A stretch of DNA of 25,197 bases from CAYSUS01 sp964434165 (lineage in GTDB: Bacteria; Planctomycetota; Planctomycetia; Pirellulales; Thermoguttaceae): NCBI GenBank assembly GCA_964434165.1, contig CAYSUS010000103.1, positions 1 to 25,197 on the forward strand, read 5' to 3'. This document shows, one piece after another, positions 1-9,718 of this stretch (the first letter of the stretch is position 1; every line of letters starts with the position of its first letter). The translations under genes were made by a program, and so were the position numbers. The notes below the pieces were generated by a model that saw nothing but the letters and a program-made list of their open reading frames with translations, was not told the origin of the DNA and searched no databases.

Positions 1-84
1 TCCTCTCGGGGCGGGGCCCCTGGCCGCTCTTGCTTTGGTCCGGAGCGGAACGATTCTTGCGTGAAGTGCCGCCTGCAAGCGGGT

Positions 85-114
85 TTGCACGGAGGGCGCG
101 GGAAACATTACAAT
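85..114 (+). promoter_or_regulatory. Sigma-70-like promoter before the first histidine kinase
   Basis: TTGCAC at 85-90 and TACAAT at 109-114 are separated by 18 bases, giving a predicted transcription start near 121 and a leader of about 80 bases. The in-frame ATG at 113 lies inside the -10 box, which argues against that upstream start and for the ATG at 203. The same box pair with a 16-base spacer is seen before the PEP-CTERM gene. Seen in sequence; activity is inferred. Confidence 0.5.
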
Positions 115-202
115 GGCGGTGGCAGTACCCTCGGTCGCGGGGGTGACCATCCAACACGGCTCACGGACGGGGCTAGACCCTCGACAGGAGTCGGGCCGTG
201 CC

Positions 203-2149
203 ATGACGATTCGCTTCAAGCTGTCGATCTGGGCGATCGCCATCATCGTGGTGGCCAACAGCATCCTCTCGCTGGCCACGGTGAAGTACCTGGGCGATAT
301 CTGGCTGCGCGAGGTCCAGACCCGGGTCCGCCTGGACCTCAACTCGGCCCGTTCCGCGTACGACCACCGCCAGGAGCTGATCGCGGCCTCGCTCCGCGCG
401 GCGGCGGTCAGCGGGCGCCTGGCCGAGGCCCTGGCCGGCGGCGACGAGGCCTTCCTGGCCGAGGCGGCGCGCGAGCTCTACGCGGAGGGCAACTCCGACT
501 TCCTCTGCCTGCTGGACGCCGAGGGCCGCGTGCTCCACCGCCCGCGCAATCCCGCCCAGCAGGGAGACGACCTTTCGACGAGCCCGCTGGTCAGCCGGGT
601 GCTCCACACCGGCGAGGCGGCCACCGGCACGGTGATCCTCGGCCGCCAGCAGCTCGCGCGGGAGGGGCCGGACCTGGCCGAGCGGGCCCGGTTCGAGCTG
701 ATCGACACGCCGGCGGCCTATCCCACGGAGGACGAGGTCCGCACCGAGGGGATGGTGCTGGGTGCGGCCGTGCCGGTGCGCGACCGCCAGGGGGGCGTGG
801 CGGCGATTCTCTACGCCGGCCAGTTGCTCAACCGCCGGTTCGAGATCGTGGACCGGATCAAGCAGGAGGTGTTTCCCTCCCACGTCTATCACGGCCGTGA
901 CATCGGCACGGTGACCGTGTTCCAGGGCGACCTGCGCATCTCCACGAACGTGGCGGACCAGGAGGGCAACCGGGCCGTGGGCACGCGGCTCAGCGCCGCG
1001 GTGTACGACGAGGTGATGGGGCGCGGCGGCATCTGGGCCGCCCCGGCCTTCGTGGTCAACGACTGGTACATCACCGCTTACGAGCCGATCCAGGACCCCG
1101 ACGGGCGCATCATCGGCGCCCTGTACGTGGGTCTGCTCCAGGAGCCGTTCGTGTATCGCCGCAACCTGTTCATCTGGGTGTTCCTCGCCGGCATGCTCCT
1201 GGCCACGGTGGCGAGCCTGGCCTTGATTTTCCTGGGCACCCAGGTGGTGCTCGAGCCGATCGGGCGGATCATCGCCATGCACGACCGGATCGTGGCCGGC
1301 GACCTGAGCGCCCGCGTGGGAGCTCACCCTTCGGGCGAGATGGGCCGATTGTGCGAGGCCGTGGACAGCATGGCCGACGCCCTGACCGAGCGCGAGGAAA
1401 GGCTCAAGCAGGCGGCGCGGCGTCAGATCACGCGCAGCGAGCAGCTTGCCTCGGTGGGCCGGCTGGCGGCGGGCGTGGCCCACGAGATCAACAACCCGCT
1501 GACCGGCATTCTGACGTTTTCGCACATGCTGCGGGAGAAGGAGAACATGGATCCGCAGGACCGGCAGGACCTGGACCTGGTGATCCACGAGGCCGCGCGC
1601 GCGGCCAAGATCGTGCGCGGGCTGTTGGACTTCGCGCGGGAGCGGCCCGTGACGGTCGCGCCGGTGGACCTGAACGCGCTGGTGCGGCAGACCGTGCGCC
1701 TGTTGGGCAATCGCGAGGCCTTCCAGAAGACGGTGATCGTCGAGGATCTCGCCGATCCCTTGCCCCCGATCGAGGGCGACGCCAACCAGATCCAGCAGGT
1801 GATCGTGAACCTGGCGCTGAACGCGTGCGAGGCCATGCCCGAGGGCGGTACGCTGCTGATCAGCACCCTGGCGCGCAACGGGCGCGTGGTGATCCAGGTC
1901 ACCGATACGGGCCACGGGATCAAGAAGGAGCACCTCGACAAGGTCTTCGAGCCGTTCTTCAGCACCAAGCCGGTGGGCAAGGGGACCGGGCTGGGGCTGA
2001 GCGTGAGCTACGGAATCGTCGAGCAGCACGGGGGGACGCTGGAGGTCGAGAGCGAGGACGGCAAGGGAAGCACGTTCACCATCAGCCTGCCGACCAGCCG
2101 CGGCGCCGCCGCGGCGCCGGAGCTCATCGGGGAAGCGGCGGCGGGATAG
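203..2149 (+). CDS. Membrane sensor histidine kinase (Cache-like sensor, HAMP, HisKA, HATPase)
   Basis: A 648-residue sensor kinase. A first membrane segment at about residues 8-30 is followed by a ~290-residue extracytoplasmic region with the look of a Cache-type ligand-binding domain. A second membrane segment lies at about 322-350, followed by a HAMP linker. The HisKA motif is GVAHEINNPL with phospho-acceptor His427. The ATPase domain shows an N box (NLALNACEAMPEGG), a G1 box (DTGHGI), an F box (FEPFFSTKP) and a G2 box (GKGTGLGLS). The start at 203 is preferred because AGGAG lies at 186-190 and the in-frame ATG at 113 falls in a promoter -10 box. It has no receiver domain. The next gene, 53 bases downstream, is a sigma-54 activator that also lacks a receiver, so its phospho-partner is probably the receiver protein at 3588 or one elsewhere. 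Family assignment is firm; ligand unknown. Confidence 0.93.
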   Translation: MTIRFKLSIWAIAIIVVANSILSLATVKYLGDIWLREVQTRVRLDLNSARSAYDHRQELIAASLRAAAVSGRLAEALAGGDEAFLAEAARELYAEGNSDFLCLLDAEGRVLHRPRNPAQQGDDLSTSPLVSRVLHTGEAATGTVILGRQQLAREGPDLAERARFELIDTPAAYPTEDEVRTEGMVLGAAVPVRDRQGGVAAILYAGQLLNRRFEIVDRIKQEVFPSHVYHGRDIGTVTVFQGDLRISTNVADQEGNRAVGTRLSAAVYDEVMGRGGIWAAPAFVVNDWYITAYEPIQDPDGRIIGALYVGLLQEPFVYRRNLFIWVFLAGMLLATVASLALIFLGTQVVLEPIGRIIAMHDRIVAGDLSARVGAHPSGEMGRLCEAVDSMADALTEREERLKQAARRQITRSEQLASVGRLAAGVAHEINNPLTGILTFSHMLREKENMDPQDRQDLDLVIHEAARAAKIVRGLLDFARERPVTVAPVDLNALVRQTVRLLGNREAFQKTVIVEDLADPLPPIEGDANQIQQVIVNLALNACEAMPEGGTLLISTLARNGRVVIQVTDTGHGIKKEHLDKVFEPFFSTKPVGKGTGLGLSVSYGIVEQHGGTLEVESEDGKGSTFTISLPTSRGAAAAPELIGEAAAG

Positions 2150-2202
2150 CCGATTCCCAGGTGCCGGCGAGCAACCTCGGATCGAGCGCGGGGGAGGACC
2201 CC

Positions 2203-3213
<1,011 letters not shown>

Positions 3214-3587
3214 GCGGGCGGAGAGTCAGCAGAGTGGCACAGGAGGAGGCGATTGCTGCCATGACGGCCGTCGCGGCAATCGCGACAGTGTAGTGTCGCC
3301 CACGACGCGCGGCGGGATTTTTCTGCCGTGCGGGGAGGGTGGCGAGCCTCGGCCCGTGCCATCTGCCCGGCAGGTCGGAACTCCGGAACCTGTTGGTGCG
3401 CAACGCGCTTGCAAGCGTCGCGCCGCCGTCGAGGGCAGGAGGAAGCAGAAAGCCGCATCGTGGCACAGATATTGGAATGCCTCGGATTGCCGCGTCGGCT
3501 CTTCGTCACGGTCTCGTGCGGCCGCCGGATGCGAATGAGCATTTGGGGCTTCACGAGGCCCCGCATCTCGGAAAAGGGGTCCCCGCC
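3214..3587 (+). other. 374-base intergenic stretch between two signalling genes
   Basis: No gene is supported here. The reading frame of the downstream gene is open back to 3339 but gives no recognisable protein and has no better start. The stretch contains two hairpin-forming segments, about 3250-3284 (CGATTGC pairing with GCAATCG around a GACGGCCGTC palindrome) and 3282-3299 (GCGACA/TGTCGC). Neither has a clear T-run, so termination of the upstream pair is only possible, not shown. A near-consensus sigma-54 promoter lies at 3461-3476. Confidence 0.5.
3461..3476 (+). promoter_or_regulatory. Candidate sigma-54 (-24/-12) promoter for the receiver/GcvH-like gene
   Basis: TGGCAC at 3461-3466 and TTGGA at 3472-3476 have the exact sigma-54 spacing (12 bases from the first G of -24 to the G of -12). 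The only serious deviation is G instead of the strongly conserved C at -12. It lies about 110 bases before the ATG at 3588 and between genes for two sigma-54 activators, so self-regulation of the cluster is plausible. Inference from one site; the -12 mismatch keeps confidence low. Confidence 0.35.
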
Positions 3588-5177
3588 ATGTCCTCCAAAC
3601 CCACGCTGTTGGTTGTTGATGACGAGCAGGTGATCTGCCAGGCATGCCAGCGAATCTTCGCTCGACAGGGCTACGAGGTCGAGGTGAGCACCGATTCGCC
3701 GCAGGGGCTCGCCTGGGCCACGGAGCGCGACTACGGCGCGATCCTGCTGGACATCAAGATGCCTCGCATGGACGGCATCGAGTTCCTCGAGAAGCTCCGG
3801 GCCAAGAATCCGGACGTGCCCGTGCTGATCATGACCGGGTATCCGAGCGTGCCCAACGCGGCGGCGGCCATCCGGCTGGGCGCGGCCGACTACGTGACCA
3901 AGCCCTTCACGCCCGAGGAGATCACCCGGGCGGTGCAGAGGGTGATCGCCCAGCATGCCGAGCCCGAAGCGATCGACGCGGCCGGGGCGCATGCCATCGA
4001 GCCGACGGCGCCTCCCGAGGAGGGCGAGGTTCTGTTCTATCGCGAGTCGTGGCTGCGTCTGGAGGCCGACGGCTCGGCCTGCGTGGGCGCGGTTCTGCCC
4101 GGCCTGCGGGGCGCGGAGATCAAGGAGATCCGCCTTCCCAGGATCGGCGAGGTGGTCTATCAGGGTCTGCCGATGGCCAGCGTGCGCCTGGCCGACCGTG
4201 CGCCGCACCTGGTGCCTGCCCCGCTCTCGGGCGTGATCGCCGCGGTGAACGAGGAGCTGGCGGCCGACCGCTCCCGGCCGTGCAAGGACCCGTGCGGCGA
4301 GGGATGGCTGGCGTGCATCTGCACCACGCGCTTCGAGGAGGAGATCCCCGTGTGCCGGCCGCGCCGCATCGTGCTGTTGAACGGCGACTGTGCGGCCGGG
4401 GGCGAGCAGAGCCGCACCCTGGCGGCCCTGGGGTGTCGCGTCACCCTGATCTCCACGCCCGAGGAGCTGCCGCTGGCGCTGGGCGAGGCGCCGGGCGCGG
4501 TGGTGATGATCGACGCGGCGTCGTTCGGTGAGGCCGGGCCGGGACTCGTGGGCCAGGTCAACGCCCAGGCGCCGGAGGCGCGGGTCGTGGTGATCGCCCC
4601 GGCCGGCGAGGGCGCGGAGAAGGCCTACCGCCAGCATCACATCTTCTACTACGCCGTGGCGCCGTTCGCCGACGACGAGATCGCCGACATCCTCGACGCC
4701 GCGTTTCGCGTGCCGGAGCCCGCTGCGGCCAAGGGGGAGCGACCTCGCGGCCCCGCCGAACCGCTCAGCAGCATCACCATGACCAACCGCAACGGACACA
4801 AGGTGCAGCTCATGTCGGCCCCGGGCCTGCTGTGGCGGCACGAGGGGCTGGGCGGCATGATCGGGGCCAAGCTGCTCGACGAGGCGTATCCCGTGGTCAT
4901 GACGCCGGGCGAGGCGAACCTGACGCCCTCGAACGTGTTGAAGACGGCGGGCACGTGCGACCGGTTGATGGTCCTCATGTCGCGCGACTACGGCGCGCTG
5001 CCCGGCTGCCTGGCCCGCGACACCAAGCCCGAGTTCAGCGTCGAGGCGGGCGACGTGGCCGGCAAGGTCACCATGCTCACCGTCCAGCCGGACGCCATGG
5101 GCGGCATCGCCGGCCTGGACGAGCACACGACCGACGCCCTCGCCGAGCACCTGGTCCACGAGATGGCCTCCTACTGA
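3588..5177 (+). CDS. Response regulator with GcvH-like domain and receiver-like C-terminal segment
   Basis: A 529-residue protein. Residues 1-120 are a receiver domain: acidic pair in VVDDEQ, phospho-acceptor Asp55 in LLDIKMPRMDG, and Lys105 in TKPF. Residues ~148-250 resemble glycine cleavage H protein: an xWLRLEADGSACVG start, a P(A)PLSGVIAAVNEEL hairpin and a DPCGEGWL end. The family's lipoyl-lysine position (SVK) is SVR here (Arg200), with a small insertion after it, so lipoylation is not expected. Residues ~260-380 look like a second, degenerate receiver-like alpha/beta domain. The last ~140 residues are an unassigned domain. No DNA-binding domain is visible. ATG at 3588 is preceded by AAAAGGGG. 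The gene lies 40 bases before a membrane kinase in the same direction. It may act as a protein-interaction or relay module rather than a transcription factor; that role is inference. Confidence 0.85.
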   Translation: MSSKPTLLVVDDEQVICQACQRIFARQGYEVEVSTDSPQGLAWATERDYGAILLDIKMPRMDGIEFLEKLRAKNPDVPVLIMTGYPSVPNAAAAIRLGAADYVTKPFTPEEITRAVQRVIAQHAEPEAIDAAGAHAIEPTAPPEEGEVLFYRESWLRLEADGSACVGAVLPGLRGAEIKEIRLPRIGEVVYQGLPMASVRLADRAPHLVPAPLSGVIAAVNEELAADRSRPCKDPCGEGWLACICTTRFEEEIPVCRPRRIVLLNGDCAAGGEQSRTLAALGCRVTLISTPEELPLALGEAPGAVVMIDAASFGEAGPGLVGQVNAQAPEARVVVIAPAGEGAEKAYRQHHIFYYAVAPFADDEIADILDAAFRVPEPAAAKGERPRGPAEPLSSITMTNRNGHKVQLMSAPGLLWRHEGLGGMIGAKLLDEAYPVVMTPGEANLTPSNVLKTAGTCDRLMVLMSRDYGALPGCLARDTKPEFSVEAGDVAGKVTMLTVQPDAMGGIAGLDEHTTDALAEHLVHEMASY

Positions 5178-5217
5178 CGCCTGGGCGGCGCCGATCCGCA
5201 CCGCGGATCGAGGGTCC

Positions 5218-6516
5218 ATGAAACTTCCCCCCGAAGGCGCGCGGTGGTTGATCACGCTCCGCTGGCTGGCGTGCCTGGCGGCGCTGAGCGGCATCGCGGC
5301 CGCGCATTTCGCAGGCATCCTCGCCTGGGCGGCGCCGCTCTACGCCACGGTGGGCGCAATCGCGGCGTATAACCTGCTGTTCCAGCTCAGCCAGCCCGAC
5401 TGGCGCGGCAGCCAGCGCGACGTGGAGCGGAACATCTCGCTCCAGATTGTCTTCGACCTTACGGCCCTGACCGTGCTCCTCTACTTCACCGATCTGGCGC
5501 GAAACCCGTTCCTGTTCTACTTCGTGTTCCACGTGATCATCGCCGGGATGTACCTGCGGGGCTGGGCCCCTTACGGCTTCGCCGCCCTGGCCACGCTTCT
5601 GGTCGGCGGCGTCATGGCGGCGGAGTACGCGGGGTGGCTTCCGCCCTATCCGCTGGACTTCGGGCGGGGATCGCCGCCGCCGGAGCCGCTCCCGGGCACC
5701 TATCTCGTCTGGGCCTTCGCGGCCTTCGCCAGCACGGTCTGGATCGCGACCTACTTCACCACCTCGATCCGCCGCTACGTGGACCAGGCCCACGCCGAGA
5801 TCCGCCAGAAGGAGAAGCTGTTGGGGATCGGGCAGCTCGTGGCGGGAATCGCCCACCAGATCGCCAACCCGCTCGACGGCCTGCAGAACTGCCTCAAGCG
5901 GATCGGCGAGCGGGCCCACGGCGATCCCCACCTGACCGAGTACGTCCAGATGATGGTCGAGGCCCTGGAGCGGATCGAGCGCACGGCCAAGCGGGTGCAG
6001 GCCTTTGCCCGGCCGCACGGCATCTCCCTGGAGACCACGGACGTGGACGCCGTCGTGCGGGGGACGCTCAAGCTGCTCGACACGCTCCCCCGCGAGAACA
6101 TCCGCGTGGAGACCGAGCTGGGCCAGGTCCCTCCGGTCCGGGGCGACCCGTACACGCTTCAGGAGGTCCTCTTCAACCTGTGCACGAACGCCGTGGCCGC
6201 CATGCCCCACGGCGGCACGCTCACGCTCCGCACGCGCTCGCTCGGCCGCGAGGACGAGGACCAGCGCGACAGCGTGGCCATCGAGGTCGTCGATACCGGG
6301 GTCGGCATCCCCCGCACCGACCTGGAGAAGATCTTCGAGCCCTTCTACACCACCCGGGCCGAGCGCGGCGGCACGGGGCTGGGCCTGGGCCTCTGCCGCA
6401 TGCTGATCAGCGAGATGGGCGGCCGCCTGGAAGTCCACAGCCAGTTCGGGCGCGAGACCACCTTCACGGTCATCCTCAACCCGGCGCCCGAGTTGGTCGC
6501 CGCCGGTGCGTCATGA
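5218..6516 (+). CDS. Membrane histidine kinase with multi-TM sensor and unusual H-box (His-Gln)
   Basis: A 432-residue kinase. The first ~190 residues form about six hydrophobic segments with no large extracytoplasmic loop, so it probably senses a membrane or intramembrane signal. The HisKA box reads AGIAHQIANPLDGLQ: phospho-acceptor His213 is followed by Gln214, where nearly all HisKA kinases have Glu or Asp. The ATPase domain has an N box (NLCTNAVAAMPHGG), a G1 box (DTGVGIP), an F box (FEPFYTT) and a G2 box (GGTGLGLGL), all intact. The ATG at 5218 follows GAGGG by a few bases. Its stop overlaps the start of the next response regulator (ATGA), which strongly suggests a cognate pair with translational coupling. 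ATP binding looks intact; the effect of Gln214 on autokinase and phosphatase activity is unknown. Confidence 0.93.
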   Translation: MKLPPEGARWLITLRWLACLAALSGIAAAHFAGILAWAAPLYATVGAIAAYNLLFQLSQPDWRGSQRDVERNISLQIVFDLTALTVLLYFTDLARNPFLFYFVFHVIIAGMYLRGWAPYGFAALATLLVGGVMAAEYAGWLPPYPLDFGRGSPPPEPLPGTYLVWAFAAFASTVWIATYFTTSIRRYVDQAHAEIRQKEKLLGIGQLVAGIAHQIANPLDGLQNCLKRIGERAHGDPHLTEYVQMMVEALERIERTAKRVQAFARPHGISLETTDVDAVVRGTLKLLDTLPRENIRVETELGQVPPVRGDPYTLQEVLFNLCTNAVAAMPHGGTLTLRTRSLGREDEDQRDSVAIEVVDTGVGIPRTDLEKIFEPFYTTRAERGGTGLGLGLCRMLISEMGGRLEVHSQFGRETTFTVILNPAPELVAAGAS

Positions 6517-7847
6517 GAATCCTCGTGGTCGACGACGAGAAGATCAAGCGGGTTACCCTGGCCGACGACCTGGAGGCCCAGGGGCACGAGGTGGTCACGG
6601 CGCCGGACGGGCGCCAGGCCCTGGCGCGTCTGGAGACCGAGGTCTTCGACGTGGTGATCACCGACCTGAAGATGCCGGAGGTGGACGGGCTGGAGCTGCT
6701 CAAGCGCGTCAAGCAGGGGCCGCTGCGCGACACCGAGGTGATCATGATGACGGCCTACGGCAGCATCCCGCTCGCGGTCGAGGCGGTCAAGCAGGGGGCG
6801 TACGACTTCGTCACCAAGCCGTTCCGCAACGAGGACCTGCTGCCGCTTCTGGCCTGCATCGAGCGCAACCGCCAGCCCGCCGAGGCGTCGGAAGGCGGCA
6901 AGCCCGTGCCGCCGGCGGCCGGCATCGACCAGGCCGTGATCGGGCAGTCGTCGGCCATCCGCCGGGTGAAGCGGATGGTCGAGATCTGCGTGCGCACCGA
7001 CAGCAACGTCCTCCTCTGCGGCGAGACGGGGACGGGAAAGGACCTCATTGCCCACACGATCCACCGCCATTCGCCGCGCCGGACCTTCCCGTTCGTCAAG
7101 GTCGGCTGCACGCTCTTCCCCTCGCAGCTCATCGAAAGCGAGCTCTACGGCCACGAGAAGGGCTCGTTCACGGGGGCCGAGCAGCGGCGCACCGGCCGCT
7201 TCGAGCTGGCCGAGGGAGGGACGCTCTATCTCGACGACGTGGACGACATTCCGCTGGAGCACCAGGCCAAGCTCCTCCGCGCCATCGAGGACAAGGAGTA
7301 CGAGCGCGTGGGCGGGGCCACGCCGATCCGGGCCGACGTGCGGATCGTCGCCTCGACCAAGTGCGACCTGCTGGAGAAGATCGCCCGGGACGGCTTCCGC
7401 CAGGACCTCTACTACCGGCTCGACGTGATGCGGATCAACATCCCGCCGCTCCGCGAGCGCCGCGACGACATCCCCCTGCTCGTCGCGCACCACCTCCGGC
7501 ACATCGCCCACGGAAGGCCCTGCTCCATCGAGCCGGAGGCCGTCGACCTGCTCTCGCTGCACGACTGGCCGGGCAACATCCGCGAGCTGGTCCACGCCCT
7601 GGAGCGGGCCTACCTGGTCGGCGGCGGCACGATCACGGCCGAGCTCCTCTCGGGCGAGATGGCCTCGCTGGCCACGGCCCGCCGACCGCCGGAGGGCGAC
7701 TTCCAGGCGGTGATCGACCAGACCGAGCGGGAGCTGCTGGAGAAGGCCCTGCGCGAGGCGGGCGGCAACAAGACGGCTGCCGCGGCCTCGCTGGGCATGA
7801 AGCCCTCCACCTTCCGCGACAAGCTGGCCAAGCACCGGCTGGGATAG
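6513..7847 (+). CDS. NtrC-family sigma-54 response regulator (receiver, AAA+, Fis HTH)
   Basis: A 444-residue regulator. The receiver (1-120) has Asp51 in TDLKMPEVDG and Lys102 in TKPF. The AAA+ domain has Walker A GETGTGKD (Lys176) and a sigma-54 contact loop GSFTGA at 217-222. Two catalytic-site positions differ from NtrC/PspF norms: Walker B is LYLDDVDD (Asp-Asp instead of Asp-Glu), and sensor I reads ASTKCDL where ATN is usual. The arginine-finger segment (FRQDLYYRLDV) is present. A Fis-type HTH ends the protein (NKTAAAASLGMKPSTFRDKL). It overlaps the upstream kinase by four bases, so the two are very likely a two-component pair. These substitutions may mark a distinct subfamily rather than loss of function, because everything else is well kept. 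Targets unknown; the downstream PEP-CTERM gene has no visible -24/-12 site. Confidence 0.94.
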   Translation: MRILVVDDEKIKRVTLADDLEAQGHEVVTAPDGRQALARLETEVFDVVITDLKMPEVDGLELLKRVKQGPLRDTEVIMMTAYGSIPLAVEAVKQGAYDFVTKPFRNEDLLPLLACIERNRQPAEASEGGKPVPPAAGIDQAVIGQSSAIRRVKRMVEICVRTDSNVLLCGETGTGKDLIAHTIHRHSPRRTFPFVKVGCTLFPSQLIESELYGHEKGSFTGAEQRRTGRFELAEGGTLYLDDVDDIPLEHQAKLLRAIEDKEYERVGGATPIRADVRIVASTKCDLLEKIARDGFRQDLYYRLDVMRINIPPLRERRDDIPLLVAHHLRHIAHGRPCSIEPEAVDLLSLHDWPGNIRELVHALERAYLVGGGTITAELLSGEMASLATARRPPEGDFQAVIDQTERELLEKALREAGGNKTAAAASLGMKPSTFRDKLAKHRLG

Positions 7848-8040
7848 GCCCCTGACAACCGGCGCACGCCGTCGCCTCACATTCCGCCCGCGCTCGGGGA
7901 CCGGTCGTGCCGGCGCACGGTCGCGGCGGGCCGAACCGGGGCTTCCGCCCGTTGGTTCATCGCAAGCCGTGGGCATCCGTACACCGGTTTCCGCAGGGCC
8001 CCGCGCGACCTACCTGGCTTCGCTCGCCTTGTCGGGGCTA

Positions 8041-8068
8041 TTGCACTGCGCAGACGCACGCCTACAAT
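8041..8068 (+). promoter_or_regulatory. Sigma-70-like promoter of the PEP-CTERM gene
   Basis: TTGCAC at 8041-8046 and TACAAT at 8063-8068, spacer 16 bases. Predicted start near 8075, leader about 60 bases. The rest of the 290-base gap from 7848 holds nothing else I can support, and I found no sigma-54 site in it. Confidence 0.5.
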
Positions 8069-8137
8069 CGGTGCTTCCGCACGTGTGTTGGCTACTCGCG
8101 TTTACCCCACTGTTTCCTCGAACTGGGAGTGCCTGTG

Positions 8138-9718
8138 ATGTGTCCCCCTCATGTCCGCGTTTCTCTGCTCGCTCTCTTCGCGGTTTCGGGGCTTGGAGTG
8201 TCGCCCGCCGCCGCGGGAGTCATCCACGAGTCGTTCGATTACCCCGTGGGCCAGGCGTTCACGCGCTCGGCCTCGGATCCCGACCTCGGCACCGGATGGA
8301 ATGGAGGCTCGGGCTGGGCCTCGTCCAGTGCGTGGGGGCTGGGACGCGACGGCACCAGCCCCCGGATCACGGCGCGTATCGTCCCTGGCCTCGCGATGGG
8401 GACGATGCCGGTGGCGGGCGGCGCCCTGGAGCTGGAGCACGTCGGCAGCGGCTTCGGGGCGCTTGCCCGCGCGGTTGACGAGTCGTTCACCTCCGGCGCG
8501 TTGTGGTCGAGCTACCTCTACCGACATGTTGCCGCCCCGGACCGCGAACCCTACTCGGCCGACGTGGGCGCCTCGCCGGTCCCCTTCCAAGGCGGAAGCG
8601 GGCGCAAGTTCCGCAATCTGGCCGACGCCGGCGCTTCGACCTATTTCGGCGGGGTGGCCGGAGCCCACGTGCCCGTCGTCTCCACCGGACCGTCCCTCTA
8701 CGACGGCTCGACCTACCTGCTGATCGCCAAGTACGCCAACCTGGGTGCGACCGGCGAGGCCAAGTGGTGGGTTCTGACCGAGGGCGACTACAGCGATTGG
8801 ATCAGCGGCGGCATGAGCGAGGCCGCCCTGGACCTGCACCACGTGGGCCGCGTCACCGCGCCGGGCCAGCCGGGCCGCACGCTCGACCCGGGCAACTTCA
8901 TCCAGGCCGCCGCGAGCAAAGGCACGGCCGCGTTCGATGAGATCCGCTACGGCGCGTCGCTCAACGAGGCCGTCGCGACCGCCCCGGGCATCTCCGTCCT
9001 CTACGAGGAGCAGTTCCCCAACGCGACCGGTGAAGCCCAGCCGACCGGCACGGCCGGCTGGGCGGCGTTCGCCGGTCCGAGCGCCGTGGATTACACCGCC
9101 GACACGAGTTCCAACCAAGACGCTCGGGCCGGGGTGTCCGAGATCGACGGCTTCCCCAGGTGGAACGGACCCGGTTACGGCTTCGCCGCGGCCGACAACG
9201 GGCCAGTTGACTTCCTGGTCTTTACGGAGGAGCTCGCGCCGCTCGACCCCGTGGCCAGCGCGCCGCTGGAGTTCTCGTGGCGCCAGCACGCCAGCGGGTA
9301 CAACGTGGAGTTCAGGCTGGCCTTGGAGATCGACGACCAGTGGTTCGCCACGGACGAGGCGTTTGTCAACACGCTCACGGGCCAACTCGGCTCCGGCTCC
9401 GAGTTTCCGGACGAGGCCACGTTCTGGTCGGTTCTCTTCAGCCAGGACGCGACGCTGTGGCGCAACCTGGACTTCATGCCCGGGAGCTTGCTGAGCCTGG
9501 ACAGTGATGCCCGGACGCTCGACTTGCCCGGCGGCCCGATCACGGCGGCCGGACTGTTCATCTCCGCGCCCGATGATCGGATGGCGCGGTTCGACGCGTT
9601 CCGGGTTCTCGGCGTCCCGGCCTCGGCGGGGCACGTCCTGCCCGAGCCAGGCACGGTCGGGCTCCTGGCGGCAGGCGGACTCCTGCTGCTGGCGGGATGG
9701 GGACTCCGGCGTCGATGA
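8138..9718 (+). CDS. Secreted PEP-CTERM surface protein
   Basis: A 526-residue exported protein. An N-terminal signal peptide (about residues 1-26, with VSLLALFAV core and an Ala-rich cleavage region) leads into two Trp/Gly/Asp-rich beta-type regions, about 28-280 and 290-485. They resemble ConA-like jelly-roll domains but I cannot name a family. The C terminus is a textbook PEP-CTERM sorting signal: PEPGTVG, a hydrophobic helix (LLAAGGLLLLAGWGL) and terminal RRR. In species with exosortase this tail is recognised, cleaved and replaced by surface anchoring or export to the extracellular matrix; no exosortase gene is in this window. ATG at 8138 has GGGAG about 8 bases upstream. An in-frame GTG just before it (8135) is an alternative. 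Substrate or ligand unknown. Confidence 0.88.
   Translation: MCPPHVRVSLLALFAVSGLGVSPAAAGVIHESFDYPVGQAFTRSASDPDLGTGWNGGSGWASSSAWGLGRDGTSPRITARIVPGLAMGTMPVAGGALELEHVGSGFGALARAVDESFTSGALWSSYLYRHVAAPDREPYSADVGASPVPFQGGSGRKFRNLADAGASTYFGGVAGAHVPVVSTGPSLYDGSTYLLIAKYANLGATGEAKWWVLTEGDYSDWISGGMSEAALDLHHVGRVTAPGQPGRTLDPGNFIQAAASKGTAAFDEIRYGASLNEAVATAPGISVLYEEQFPNATGEAQPTGTAGWAAFAGPSAVDYTADTSSNQDARAGVSEIDGFPRWNGPGYGFAAADNGPVDFLVFTEELAPLDPVASAPLEFSWRQHASGYNVEFRLALEIDDQWFATDEAFVNTLTGQLGSGSEFPDEATFWSVLFSQDATLWRNLDFMPGSLLSLDSDARTLDLPGGPITAAGLFISAPDDRMARFDAFRVLGVPASAGHVLPEPGTVGLLAAGGLLLLAGWGLRRR

Noticed and set aside
3235..3257. TGGCAC followed by TTGCT, a possible second sigma-54 promoter
   Set aside because: The distance between the -24 and -12 elements is 19 bases from G to G instead of the strict 12.
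7848..8137. Sigma-54 promoter for the PEP-CTERM gene
   Set aside because: I searched the gap for GG/GC pairs at correct spacing and found none near consensus; a sigma-70-like promoter is present instead.
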